From assembly GCF_050262165.1 (NCBI RefSeq), contig NZ_CP189844.1: a stretch of DNA of 64,000 nucleotides. One strand, 5' to 3'. Under the pieces are notes generated by a model. It had not been told where the DNA came from and ran no database searches. It was given only the letters and a program-made list of their open reading frames with translations. Below are positions 1-9,226 of this stretch, in pieces; position 1 is the first letter of the stretch, and each line of letters begins with the position of its first letter. Source of the stretch: Parvimonas sp015257355. Its GTDB lineage: Bacteria; Bacillota; Clostridia; Tissierellales; Peptoniphilaceae. The translations under genes and the position numbers were made by a program.

Positions 1-2615
1 TAGCTGAGTGGCCGACAGAAAATGGATATGGAGAAAAAGGACATGCTGACTATGTGCTTTTTGTGGGATTAAAGATGGTTGGGATAATTGAAGCAAAAAG
101 AACGAGTCTGGATGTACCTTCTATAATTGATGTGCAAGGGAAAGAATATGCAAAGAATGTTATAAGGGAATACAATGCAGATAGAGTTGCAGAAGATGAG
201 GCAGAGTATGGTGTTAATTCAAAGAAAGAAAGTTATCAATTTTCGGATTGGAATGGATACAAAGTACCTTTCGTATTTGCAACCAATGGACGTAAATATT
301 TGGAGCAGATTAAAACAAAGTCGGGAATTTGGTTCTTAGATTTAAGAGACAATAGCAATATACCAAGAGCATTGCAGGGATGGATTAGTCCAGGCGGTAT
401 TGTGGAGTGGTTGGAGAAGGATATCCAATCAGCAAATGATAATTTGAAGAATACTCGCTATGACTTATTGACAGACAAAAATGGTTTGAACCTGCGTAGT
501 TATCAAATTCAAGCGATAGAAGCAGCAGAAAAAAGTATTATAGAAGGAGCAAAAACAGTTCTGCTTTCAATGGCTACAGGCACTGGTAAAACACGAACAA
601 TTTTGGGGATGATATACCGTTTTTTAAAATCCAATCGTTTCAAAAGAATATTGTTTTTAGTGGATAGGACAGCGCTTGGTATGCAGGCACAGGATGTATT
701 TAATGAAGTCAAGCTTGAAGATTTACTGACATTAGGTGAGATCTATAACATAAATAAATTAGAGGAAAAAGAAATATCAAGAGAAACAAAAATACAAGTT
801 GCTACTGTGCAGAGCTTGATAAAACGCATTATGTATAGTGAAGAGGGACTAATTCCCGCTGTTTCTGATTATGATTTGATTATAGTGGATGAGGCTCACC
901 GAGGTTATACATTAGACAAAGAAATGGATGAAGATGAGTTGCTCTATCGAAATCAAGATGATTTTGTGAGCAAATATCGAACCATCATTGAATATTTTGA
1001 TGCTGTAAAAGTTGCGCTTACGGCAACGCCTGCATTGCATACTACTGAAATTTTTGGGAAACCGGTATTTAATTATTCATACAGAGAAGCGGTAATCGAT
1101 GGCTATTTGGTTGACCATGATGCACCTCATAATCTGAAGACGAAACTCAGTGTAGAAGGTATTAAATACAATAAGGGCGAAATTGTGCCAATTTATGATC
1201 CTATTACCGGAGAGGTAACCAATAGCGATGAATTGGAAGATGAACTCAAATTTGATATTGATCAATTCAATCGTAAAGTAATTACAGCAGATTTCAACAG
1301 AGTAGTTTTAGAAGAAATTTCAAATTACATTGATCCCGAAGGAGAAGGAAAAATACTAATTTATGCCGTGGATGATAAGCATGCTGATTTAATCGTTTCC
1401 TTGTTAAGAGAAATCTATGAGTCACAAGGTGTTGACCAAGATGCTATTATGAAAATTACAGGAAGCATAGGAGATAAAAAGAGAGTAGGAGAAGCAATCA
1501 GGCGTTTTAAAAATGAAAAATATCCAAGCATTGCTGTTACAGTTGACTTGTTGACAACAGGAATAGATGTACCGGAAATCACAACCTTAGTATTTGTACG
1601 CCGTGTAAAATCAAGAATCCTGTTTGAACAGATGCTGGGTAGAGCAACAAGACTTTGTGAGAAAATAGGAAAGACACATTTTGAAATATATGATCCGGTT
1701 GGCGTATATGAATCTCTTAAAGATGTTAGCACGATGAAGCCGATTGTTGTCAATCCAGAGACGGATTTTGTCGATTTGATGGAAGGGTTGAAATTGCTAA
1801 CAGAGGAACAAGTACAAAATCAAATTGACCTTATTGTTGCCAAAATGAGAAGAAAGATTAAAAATCTATCGAAGCAACAAATGGAATACTTTGGAGTACT
1901 TTCAGATGGAAAAAATCCACAACAATTCATTGAGGAAATATTAAATTTAACTCCGAATCAAGCAAAAACAATGATTTTAAAAAATGCTCCGGTATTTGAA
2001 CTATTGTCACAAAGTAAAAGAACCATAGAAAGAGCGGTGGTTATTTCAAACAAAGAGGATGAACTTCTAAGTCATACCAGAGGATATGGAAATGGACAAG
2101 AACCAAAGGACTACTTAGAAGAATTTAGGAATTTCATTTCAGAAAATGTAGAAAAAATTGAAGCTTTAAAATTGATATGCACCAGACCTGCAAGTCTTAC
2201 TCGCCAAGGGCTAAAAAATCTCCGAAAGATTTTAGATCAACAAGGCTTTACAGAAAAGCAACTCAATAGTGCGTGGAAAGAGGTGAAAAATGAAGAGATT
2301 GCGGCGGATATTATTAGTTTGATTCGTGCACAAGCTATCGGCTCCGCCATGATAAGTCATGATGAAAGAATTAAAAATGCTGTAAAAAAGCTAAAATCTA
2401 AACACAATTTTACAAAAATGGAAGAGGGATGGCTAGATCGAATTGAAGCTAACTTGATAACAGAGACGGTTTTGACAGAAGATATTTTTAATAGCGGTGT
2501 TTTTAAAGACAAAGGTGGGTTTAATAAAATTGATAAAATATTTAAAAATAAACTAAGAGAATACATCATAGAGTTGAATCATTATCTTTATGAGGATGGA
2601 GGGAAAGCGGCATAA
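1..2615 (+). CDS. hsdR: Type I restriction enzyme, R (endonuclease/translocase) subunit, 5' end outside window
   Basis: ATP-dependent DNA translocase and nuclease subunit of a type I restriction-modification complex. The reading frame is open from base 3 (AEWPTENGYGEKGHADYVLF), so the gene starts left of the window; the GTG at 54 is internal. The N-terminal PD-(D/E)xK nuclease site is visible (the Asp of ADYVLF, then EAKR). The helicase motor follows: Walker A in MATGTGKT, DEAH box in IIVDEAHRGY, motif III ALTATPA, and a C-terminal helicase domain ending near motif VI (FEQMLGRATR). The stop overlaps the hsdM start (TAATG), so the subunits are translationally coupled. Base composition is richer in G+C than the housekeeping genes further right, suggesting transfer. 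HsdR identity is secure. Confidence 0.95.
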   Translation, partial: AEWPTENGYGEKGHADYVLFVGLKMVGIIEAKRTSLDVPSIIDVQGKEYAKNVIREYNADRVAEDEAEYGVNSKKESYQFSDWNGYKVPFVFATNGRKYLEQIKTKSGIWFLDLRDNSNIPRALQGWISPGGIVEWLEKDIQSANDNLKNTRYDLLTDKNGLNLRSYQIQAIEAAEKSIIEGAKTVLLSMATGTGKTRTILGMIYRFLKSNRFKRILFLVDRTALGMQAQDVFNEVKLEDLLTLGEIYNINKLEEKEISRETKIQVATVQSLIKRIMYSEEGLIPAVSDYDLIIVDEAHRGYTLDKEMDEDELLYRNQDDFVSKYRTIIEYFDAVKVALTATPALHTTEIFGKPVFNYSYREAVIDGYLVDHDAPHNLKTKLSVEGIKYNKGEIVPIYDPITGEVTNSDELEDELKFDIDQFNRKVITADFNRVVLEEISNYIDPEGEGKILIYAVDDKHADLIVSLLREIYESQGVDQDAIMKITGSIGDKKRVGEAIRRFKNEKYPSIAVTVDLLTTGIDVPEITTLVFVRRVKSRILFEQMLGRATRLCEKIGKTHFEIYDPVGVYESLKDVSTMKPIVVNPETDFVDLMEGLKLLTEEQVQNQIDLIVAKMRRKIKNLSKQQMEYFGVLSDGKNPQQFIEEILNLTPNQAKTMILKNAPVFELLSQSKRTIERAVVISNKEDELLSHTRGYGNGQEPKDYLEEFRNFISENVEKIEALKLICTRPASLTRQGLKNLRKILDQQGFTEKQLNSAWKEVKNEEIAADIISLIRAQAIGSAMISHDERIKNAVKKLKSKHNFTKMEEGWLDRIEANLITETVLTEDIFNSGVFKDKGGFNKIDKIFKNKLREYIIELNHYLYEDGGKAA

Positions 2616-4126
2616 TGGGAAATCAGGAAATCATACAAAAACTTTGGAATTTATGTAATGTGCTTCGAGATGACGGTATAACCTATCATCAATATGTAAC
2701 GGAGTTGACCTATATTCTTTTCTTAAAAATGATGCAGGAAACTGGAGAGGAGAAAAATATTGAGAAGAACATCGTCAGTTACGAAGAACTGAAAAAGAAA
2801 AATGAAGAGGGCACAATAACAAAGAATGAACAGCAGGAATTTGCAGATAAAAAGAAAGTTGCTGAATACTCTTGGGATAGATTGGTATCCCTTTCTGGAA
2901 TTGAACTTAAAAGGTATTATGAGCAAATTATCCATTTATTTGGGGAGCATTGTCGTGGACATATAAAATCCATCTATCATAATGCCCGAACAAATATTGA
3001 AGAACCGAAAAATTTGGAAAAAATCATTCGTACAATGAATAATCTGGATTGGTACAGCATAGATGAAGAAGGGTTCGGAGATTTATATGAAGGACTTTTG
3101 GAGAAAAATGCTAATGAAAAAAAATCAGGTGCAGGACAGTATTTCACCCCTCGTGTATTGATTGATGTCATGACTCAATTAGTTCAGCCACAGCTTGGCG
3201 AGCGCTGTAATGACCCTGCTTGTGGGACATTTGGGTTTATGATTGCAGCAAATCGTTATGTAAATGAACATCATGATGAATTTAGCTTGTCGGATGAAGA
3301 GTATAAATTTCAGAAGGAAAAAGCCTTTACAGGATGTGAACTCGTTTCCGATACACATCGTTTGGCGCTGATGAATGCAATGATTCACGGAATTCATAGT
3401 GAAATTTTGTGTGCTGACACTTTAAGTAATATTGGGAAAAGGATGAGTGATTATGATGTTGTATTGACCAATCCACCATTTGGAACAAAAAAAGGTGGAG
3501 AGCGTGCCACTCGAGACGATTTTACATTTCCGACATCCAACAAACAGTTGAATTTTTTACAGCATATTTACCGCAGTTTGAAAACAAATGGAAAAGCCCG
3601 TGCAGCAGTAGTATTACCGGATAATGTATTGTTTGCGGATGGAGACGGAGCAAAAATTCGTGAAGACTTGATGGACAAATGTAATCTCAATATGATTCTT
3701 CGATTGCCGACCGGTATTTTTTATGCACAAGGAGTCAAAACAAATGTACTGTTCTTTACCAGAGGAACAACGGAGAAAGAGAATACAAAAGAAGTATGGT
3801 TCTACGATATGAGAACCAATATGCCTTCCTTTGGGAAGACAACACCGCTTAAAAAAGAGCATTTTGTTGATTTTGAAAAGGCATATCTAGCAGAAGATAG
3901 AACTAAAATCGAGGATGAAAGACTCAATGTCTTTACACGAGAGGAAATCAAAGCCAAAAGCAACAGCTTAGATTTTGGTTTGATTCGTGATGAAAATGTT
4001 TTGGATTATGAAGATTTGCAAGATCCGATTGAAAGCGGAGAAGAGATGATTGGACAATTAGAAGAGGCTCTTGATTTGATAAAAAGCGTAGTAAAAGAGC
4101 TGAAATCGCTTGGGAGCGTAAACTGA
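2615..4126 (+). CDS. hsdM: Type I restriction-modification DNA adenine methyltransferase, M subunit
   Basis: N6-adenine methyltransferase that with HsdS forms the modification enzyme and with HsdR the restriction complex. At 503 residues it has the usual HsdM length. An N-terminal helical HsdM domain comes first; then the SAM-binding region around GAGQYFTPR and DPACGTFGF (motif I), and the catalytic motif IV NPPFGTKKG. The start overlaps the hsdR stop and the stop overlaps the hsdS start (TGATG). All catalytic motifs are intact, so the enzyme is probably active. Confidence 0.96.
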   Translation: MGNQEIIQKLWNLCNVLRDDGITYHQYVTELTYILFLKMMQETGEEKNIEKNIVSYEELKKKNEEGTITKNEQQEFADKKKVAEYSWDRLVSLSGIELKRYYEQIIHLFGEHCRGHIKSIYHNARTNIEEPKNLEKIIRTMNNLDWYSIDEEGFGDLYEGLLEKNANEKKSGAGQYFTPRVLIDVMTQLVQPQLGERCNDPACGTFGFMIAANRYVNEHHDEFSLSDEEYKFQKEKAFTGCELVSDTHRLALMNAMIHGIHSEILCADTLSNIGKRMSDYDVVLTNPPFGTKKGGERATRDDFTFPTSNKQLNFLQHIYRSLKTNGKARAAVVLPDNVLFADGDGAKIREDLMDKCNLNMILRLPTGIFYAQGVKTNVLFFTRGTTEKENTKEVWFYDMRTNMPSFGKTTPLKKEHFVDFEKAYLAEDRTKIEDERLNVFTREEIKAKSNSLDFGLIRDENVLDYEDLQDPIESGEEMIGQLEEALDLIKSVVKELKSLGSVN

Positions 4127-5466
4127 TGGCAAAGAAAAAGAATAATTTAACATTGGAAGAAAAGCTGCAAAATGCATTGGTTCCCGAGGAAGAACAACCG
4201 TATCAGATACCAGAAAATTGGGTTTGGACATACTTGTTGGAAGGGTTTGCTGAATGCAAAGATAAATATAGAAAACCTGTAAATGCAAAGGAACGAGAAA
4301 GTCGGGAAGGAGTTGTGCCTTACTATGGAGCCACTGGTCAAGTAGGTTGGATTGATGATTATCTAACAAATGAACATTTAGTTTTAGTAGGTGAAGATGG
4401 TGCTCCTTTTTTTGAATTACTAAAAGATAAAGCTTACATTATAGAAGGAAAAGCATGGATAAATAATCATGTTCATATAGTAAAATCCTTTTATGGGATG
4501 AAAGGAAATGAATATCTAAAACATTATCTAAATATTTTTAATTATAATGGATATGTAAATGGAACAACAAGATTGAAATTAACACAATCAAGGTTAAGAG
4601 AAATTCCTATTCCTATGGCACCTATTTTAGAACAGCAAAGGATAGTAGAGCGTATTGAAAGTCTCTTTTCAAAATTGGATGAGGCGAAAGAAAAAATTCA
4701 AATGTCATTGGATAGTTTTGAAAATCGTAAATCAGCAATTTTATATAAAGCATTTTCCGGAGAACTAACCAAAAAATGGCGAGAAGAAAATGGGATCAAG
4801 TTCAAAGATTGGGATAAGGTGGAATTACGAGAAAGATGTCATATTAACCCCAAAAAAATCTCTACAAAAGAATTAAATGATAATATGGATATAACTTTTA
4901 TTCCGATGGCATCTGTTTCAGATATACTTGGAGAAGTTTCAGAACCATTAGTAAAAAAACTTGGCAAATATAAAAAAGGGTACACAAATTTTTCTGAAGG
5001 CGATATATTATTCGCTAAAATTACTCCTTGTATGGAAAATGGTAAGATAGCTGTTGTCGAAGAACTTGAAAACAATATAGGATTTGGATCAACTGAATTT
5101 CATATAGTCAGATGTAATAATAACACATATAATAGATTTATATATCATTTACTTCGATGGAAAAAGTTTAGAGAAGAAGCAAAAGCAGTTATGTCCGGAG
5201 CTGTTGGTCAGCAAAGAGTTCCAAAATCATTTTTAGAAGAGTACAAAATAAGCTTTCCATCTCTTGAAGAACAAAAAGAAATTGTACGCATTTTGGATAC
5301 TATCTTTGATAAAGAACAAGATATTCAGCAACTTATTGATTTGATAGAAAAAGTTGATTTGATGAAAAAATCCATACTGGCAAGAGCTTTCAGAGGGGAA
5401 TTAGGTACGAATCTTCCCGAGGAAGAAAGTGCAATGGAACTGTTAAAGTCTGTTTTGGAGGTTTAG
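4126..5466 (+). CDS. hsdS: Type I restriction-modification specificity subunit
   Basis: DNA-recognition subunit that sets the bipartite target of the HsdRMS complex. The 446 residues show the classic duplicated layout: target recognition domain 1 (starting YQIPENWVW), a coiled conserved spacer (EQQRIVERIESLFSKLDEA), target recognition domain 2 (after FKDWDKVEL), and a second coiled spacer (EEQKEIVRILDTIFDKEQD). Related sequences AFSGEL and AFRGEL close each half. The two recognition domains look more AT-rich than the spacers and than hsdM, as expected if recognition domains have been exchanged by recombination. The stop overlaps the next gene (TAGTG), so the following ATPase belongs to the same transcription unit. 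Confidence 0.94.
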   Translation: MAKKKNNLTLEEKLQNALVPEEEQPYQIPENWVWTYLLEGFAECKDKYRKPVNAKERESREGVVPYYGATGQVGWIDDYLTNEHLVLVGEDGAPFFELLKDKAYIIEGKAWINNHVHIVKSFYGMKGNEYLKHYLNIFNYNGYVNGTTRLKLTQSRLREIPIPMAPILEQQRIVERIESLFSKLDEAKEKIQMSLDSFENRKSAILYKAFSGELTKKWREENGIKFKDWDKVELRERCHINPKKISTKELNDNMDITFIPMASVSDILGEVSEPLVKKLGKYKKGYTNFSEGDILFAKITPCMENGKIAVVEELENNIGFGSTEFHIVRCNNNTYNRFIYHLLRWKKFREEAKAVMSGAVGQQRVPKSFLEEYKISFPSLEEQKEIVRILDTIFDKEQDIQQLIDLIEKVDLMKKSILARAFRGELGTNLPEEESAMELLKSVLEV

Positions 5467-5471
5467 TGATT

Positions 5472-6794
5472 ATGAAAATTTCAGGCTTAAAAATTAGTGG
5501 GTACAAAAATCTTAAAAACCTGGAAATGGATTTTGAGAAAGATGTATCCCTTATAGCCCTTATTGGTGATAATGGAAGCGGAAAATCAAATGTTCTTGAA
5601 GCTTTGACGATAATTTTTTCCGGATTATCGATGAAAGAAAAAATTGGTTTTGATTTTGAAGTGGAATATTATATTGGTCAAACAAAATATTTAATTTGTA
5701 ATAATGCCGAAGTTCTATCGATTTTTAAGAATGGAAAGAAGATAAGAAAACTTGACCCATTAAATGATTTGCCTCCAGCAATTTTTCTCTATTACTGTGG
5801 GGATACAAGAAGATTAGAGGAAATTGCTGATTCAAATATAGACCTTGAATTTAACAAGGCATTAAAGATTCAAGAAAAAGTGAAGGTAAAGTATCTATCC
5901 TTATTGCAATTAAGGGACTTTCCAGGGGCGCTTTTGGCAAATGCACTATTTGGAACACAGACTTTTTCTAAGGTTTCTGAGTTGCTTGGCATAACAAGAA
6001 TTGCAGACAAGGTAATCTTCTCTTTGAAAAGACCGAACTGGAGTAAAAAGGCTTCGATAAATGAAGATTCTTTTTGGAATGCCCGAGGAACTGTGGCAAA
6101 TCTACTTCATCAGATTAAGGATATGGGGAATTTAACTATCTCGGACAGAGATTCGGCTGTCATCCAAATTGATGATTGGAAAAAACTCAAGACAATGGCA
6201 GAAAACATTTTTGATATACTTAAAATATTCAAACTTTTAATGCAAGCAGATATATTGCACAGCATACGCTTCGATGTTTTAAAAAATGATAACGAGATTT
6301 CAATTCACGAATTAAGTGAAGGAGAAAAACAACTTGCTTCACTTTTAAGCTTTTTAGAAGCTACAAAAGAGTATAAATCTTTGTTTTTGTTAGATGAATT
6401 CGATGCTTTTTTGCATCCTTCTTGGCAAAGGAAATTTGTGGAACTTGTATCGGATATAGAAATTCGCGGGCAAATTATTTTTACTACACACTCACCATTA
6501 TCATTGACTAAATTGAATAAGCATCAGATCAGAATTTTTAAGAATGGAGAAGTTGAAGAAGTCACTGTTGATACATTCAACAGAGATAGCGCTGAAGTGA
6601 TGGAAGAGATTATGGGAGTAGATTTAAGGTCTGAAGAAGTTCAGAAACTGATAGATGGATTTAAAAAAGCGGCACTATTTTCGGATAAAGAAAAAGCATT
6701 ATATTACAAAGAACAGTTAAGAAAAAAACTCTCGGAAGAGGATCCTCTTTGGATAACCGTTGAAATTCTTTTGTCAAAATTAGGAGAAAAATAA
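5472..6794 (+). CDS. AAA/ABC-type ATPase, Septu PtuA-like
   Basis: Probable sensor/motor ATPase of an anti-phage pair. It has an SMC/RecF-like ABC ATPase fold: Walker A GDNGSGKS near residue 35, ABC signature LSEGEKQ, Walker B LFLLDEFDAFLHP and an H-loop in FTTHSP. The C-terminal helical tail ends in a segment like that of ATPases found next to TIGR02646-type HNH proteins. I place the start at the ATG at 5472; a GTG at 5466 overlaps the hsdS stop and could give two extra residues. It is followed one base later by the HNH gene. The ATPase-then-HNH order is that of PtuA-PtuB (Septu). Assignment to Septu is from motif and order only; another ATPase-HNH defence pair is the alternative. Confidence 0.75.
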   Translation: MKISGLKISGYKNLKNLEMDFEKDVSLIALIGDNGSGKSNVLEALTIIFSGLSMKEKIGFDFEVEYYIGQTKYLICNNAEVLSIFKNGKKIRKLDPLNDLPPAIFLYYCGDTRRLEEIADSNIDLEFNKALKIQEKVKVKYLSLLQLRDFPGALLANALFGTQTFSKVSELLGITRIADKVIFSLKRPNWSKKASINEDSFWNARGTVANLLHQIKDMGNLTISDRDSAVIQIDDWKKLKTMAENIFDILKIFKLLMQADILHSIRFDVLKNDNEISIHELSEGEKQLASLLSFLEATKEYKSLFLLDEFDAFLHPSWQRKFVELVSDIEIRGQIIFTTHSPLSLTKLNKHQIRIFKNGEVEEVTVDTFNRDSAEVMEEIMGVDLRSEEVQKLIDGFKKAALFSDKEKALYYKEQLRKKLSEEDPLWITVEILLSKLGEK

Positions 6795-6795
6795 G

Positions 6796-7473
6796 ATGAA
6801 GTATATAGCGAAGGAAGAAGCTCCAAAGGAGTATCAAGAATATTGTAAGAGAAACAAAGCTTCTTACGATGATTTAAGAGAGAAAAATAATAGAGAGGTT
6901 TATGAAAAACTGAGAGTATCATTATTGGAAGAACAGGGGTATATTTGTTGTTATTGCGGTTGTCGTATCACCTTAGACAATGTCACGGTTGAACACTTGA
7001 AACCACGGGATAAATATAAAAAACAAGAGTTGGATTACTCCAATTTATTAGCTTCTTGTGATGGAGGACAAAATAAACGCAGTAAGAGCAAGGAAGTTAA
7101 TTTAAGTAGGAGTGAAAGAGATAAACAGTATCCGTTGTATTGCAATTGTCAAAAAGGAAATATGGAAATACCGGTTACCCCACTGATAGATAATTGTGAT
7201 GAACGATTTAAATATGATGAAAAAGGAAATATTTTTTGTAAAGAGGGTGATACTGCTGCTGAGAATACAATAAATATTCTAAATTTAAATAACTCGACTT
7301 TAAAAAACCAAAGACAAGCGGCTATTAAGAACGTCATATGGCGCAAAGATGAAATTCAAAAAAATAAAAAAGAGGAGATAGAAAGACTTTCTTCTATGCA
7401 AAATGATGACGGCGTTTTTAGATATATTCCGTTTTGTTTTGTAATGAGATCTTATTTAGAAAGTTTTATTTAA
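6796..7473 (+). CDS. HNH endonuclease, Septu PtuB-like (TIGR02646-type)
   Basis: Predicted nuclease partner of the preceding ATPase. The HNH core is visible: two Cys pairs' first half CCYCGC, the VEHLKPR catalytic His region, then NLLASCDGGQNK. Next comes the region typical of retron/Septu-associated HNH proteins (EIPVTPLIDNCDERF, with G-x-I after it) and a short C-terminal tail ending in an aromatic/Cys-rich stretch (RYIPFCFVM). The 225-residue length fits PtuB. The ATG is one base after the ATPase stop. This is the last intact gene of the restriction-defence operon. The HNH call is firm, the Septu name moderate. Confidence 0.75.
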   Translation: MKYIAKEEAPKEYQEYCKRNKASYDDLREKNNREVYEKLRVSLLEEQGYICCYCGCRITLDNVTVEHLKPRDKYKKQELDYSNLLASCDGGQNKRSKSKEVNLSRSERDKQYPLYCNCQKGNMEIPVTPLIDNCDERFKYDEKGNIFCKEGDTAAENTINILNLNNSTLKNQRQAAIKNVIWRKDEIQKNKKEEIERLSSMQNDDGVFRYIPFCFVMRSYLESFI

Positions 7474-7502
7474 AAAGTAGATTTATTCAATAAGGTGATA
7501 AC

Positions 7503-7716
7503 AAGAATTTGCCGCTGGAATCGTTACTGGAACGGGCAAAATAATCTAAAAACGATCCAAAATTAGACGATATTCTCAGCACTTAAAGAACTCAAAGTAT
7601 GCAATTTGAACGCTTTTGGCATAGAATGAACAGTGGAGCATGAAGAGTGAGAGCAACAGAAACAAATATTTTACCGTTATAAAACGCTTAAGGATACAGC
7701 GGTGAATTGTTTTTAA
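7503..7716 (+). pseudogene. Decayed coding remnant after the defence operon
   Basis: This 7474-7780 gap is richer in G+C than the DNA to its right and contains no intact gene. Translating it gives two coherent stretches, NLPLESLLERAK then stop then SKNDPKLDDILS, and after a one-base shift LKELKVCNLNAFGIE, stop, TVEHEE, stop, EQQKQIFYRYKTLKDTAVNC, then the final TAA at 7714. The amino-acid makeup looks protein-like while four stops or shifts interrupt it, so I read it as the 3' relic of a gene carried with the island. I do not recognise the family. Confidence 0.4.
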
Positions 7717-7783
7717 GTAATTAAATTCTCTAAATTATATTATTTTTATACTAAAAAGTTTAATAGCAGTATAATTTTAATAA

Positions 7784-7808
7784 TGGAGATTAATATCTCC
7801 ATTTTTTT
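7784..7808 (+). terminator. Rho-independent terminator
   Basis: Stem TGGAGAT/ATCTCCA with a TAAT loop followed by seven T. It separates the defence island and its relic from the aminopeptidase gene. Confidence 0.75.
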
Positions 7809-7825
7809 AAAATATTTTAAAAGAT

Positions 7826-7853
7826 TTGATTTTTTAGTAAAAAGGTGTATAAT
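7826..7853 (+). promoter_or_regulatory. Promoter of the aminopeptidase gene
   Basis: TTGATT (7826-7831), 16-base spacer, TATAAT (7848-7853). Transcription would begin near 7860, which rules out an upstream in-frame GTG at 7845 as the start codon. Confidence 0.7.
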
Positions 7854-7892
7854 AAAACTAAACAAGTATTAATATATATTAAGGAGATAAAT

Positions 7893-9128
7893 ATGGATTT
7901 TAAAGAAAAATTAAAGAAATATGCTGAAACTATAATAAAAGTTGGAGCAAATGTTCAAAAAGATCAACTAGTAGTTATAAGAGCTAATATTGAAGCAAAA
8001 GATTTAGTTAGAGAATTATCTGAAGAAGCTTATAAAGTTGGAGCTGGAAATGTTAATGTTGTTTGGAGAGATGATATAATAACAAGACAAAAATTTGAAT
8101 ATGCGAGTATAGAAACTCTTTCTGATGTTAAACAATGGACAGTTGATCAATTTACTGATTATATTGATAGTAATGCAGTATTTATTTCAATTGTTGGAGA
8201 TGATCCAAATAATTTAGATGGTTTAGATATAAATAAAATTAAAGCTAGTAGTATTGCTAATTCGAAAGCTATGAAATATTTTTCATCTTCATTAATGGCA
8301 GATAAAAATTCATGGTGTGTTGTTGGTGCACCAACAGTAGCATGGGCAAAAGTAGTATTTCCACTTTTATCAGAAACAGAAGCCGTTAATAAGTTATGGG
8401 AATTAATTTTTTATACTTCTAGAATAGGTGAAGGTGACTCTGTTAAAGGTTGGGAAGAACATATTAATGAACTTAGTAGCAGAGCAAAATATTTAAATGA
8501 AAAACAATTTAAATATCTAAAATATACAAGTGATAAGGGAACTAACTTAACAATTGAATTACCACAAAATCATGTATGGAATGCTGCTGGAAGTGGTTTT
8601 AATTCAAAAGGTGTTAGTTTTACAGCTAATATTCCAACAGAAGAAGTTTTTACCCTACCACATAAAGATGGTATTAATGGTATTGTATATAGTACAAAGG
8701 CTTTAAATTACAATGGAAATATTATAGATGAATTTAAGTTAGAATTTAAAAACGGAAAAGTTGTTAGTTATAATGCAGAAAAAGGTTATGATGTATTGAA
8801 ATCTCTATTAGAAACAGATGAAGGCGCTTTGTCTTTAGGTGAAGTTGCTTTAGTACCATTTGATTCTCCGATTTCAAATACAAACACAATGTTTTTTGAA
8901 ACTCTTTACGATGAAAATGCATCATGCCATTTAGCTTTAGGTAAAGCATATCCAACTTGTTTAAAGGATGGAGAAAAAATGACAGAAGAAGAACTTAAAG
9001 ATAAGGGTGCTAATGATAGTTTAGTTCATGTTGACTTTATGGTTGGAGATGAAACTTTAAATATTGTTGGAATAACTGAATCTGGAAATGAGATTCCTGT
9101 ATTTACTAACGGTAATTGGTCAAATTAA
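7893..9128 (+). CDS. M29-family metallo-aminopeptidase
   Basis: Cytosolic metal-dependent aminopeptidase (AmpS / thermophilic aminopeptidase family, M29), releasing N-terminal residues from peptides. It is 411 residues long from ATG 7893, which sits behind AAGGAG at 7881 and gives the family's usual N-terminus (MDFKEKLKKYAETIIKVG). Family hallmarks near the C-terminus: LGEVALVP, then the SCHLALGKAYP region and HVDFMVGDETLNIVG, which carry the metal-binding Glu and His residues. It has its own promoter and terminator, so it is monocistronic. For an amino-acid-fermenting anaerobe a peptide-degradation role is plausible (inference). Confidence 0.9.
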   Translation: MDFKEKLKKYAETIIKVGANVQKDQLVVIRANIEAKDLVRELSEEAYKVGAGNVNVVWRDDIITRQKFEYASIETLSDVKQWTVDQFTDYIDSNAVFISIVGDDPNNLDGLDINKIKASSIANSKAMKYFSSSLMADKNSWCVVGAPTVAWAKVVFPLLSETEAVNKLWELIFYTSRIGEGDSVKGWEEHINELSSRAKYLNEKQFKYLKYTSDKGTNLTIELPQNHVWNAAGSGFNSKGVSFTANIPTEEVFTLPHKDGINGIVYSTKALNYNGNIIDEFKLEFKNGKVVSYNAEKGYDVLKSLLETDEGALSLGEVALVPFDSPISNTNTMFFETLYDENASCHLALGKAYPTCLKDGEKMTEEELKDKGANDSLVHVDFMVGDETLNIVGITESGNEIPVFTNGNWSN

Positions 9129-9133
9129 AATTA

Positions 9134-9159
9134 ATGCAGGAATTTCCCTGCATTTTTTT
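9134..9159 (+). terminator. Rho-independent terminator after the aminopeptidase
   Basis: Stem ATGCAGG/CCTGCAT around a six-base loop, followed by a T run. Confidence 0.85.
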
Positions 9160-9226
9160 ATTATTTAGAATAAATAAGTTTATATTAAATATAAACTATT
9201 TAAAATAATTTAGGAGGATTTTGATT

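Noticed and set aside
54..2615. hsdR starting at GTG 54
   Set aside because: The frame upstream to base 3 encodes the conserved nuclease-domain sequence ending ADYVLF, so the true start is outside the window.
7474..7780. Non-coding RNA or CRISPR-like region after the HNH gene
   Set aside because: No repeats and no strong secondary structure seen; protein-like sequence with stops fits a gene relic better.
9177..9197. AT-only palindrome before the pilin gene as an operator
   Set aside because: Composed only of A/T plus one C/G pair in AT-rich DNA; it could arise by chance.
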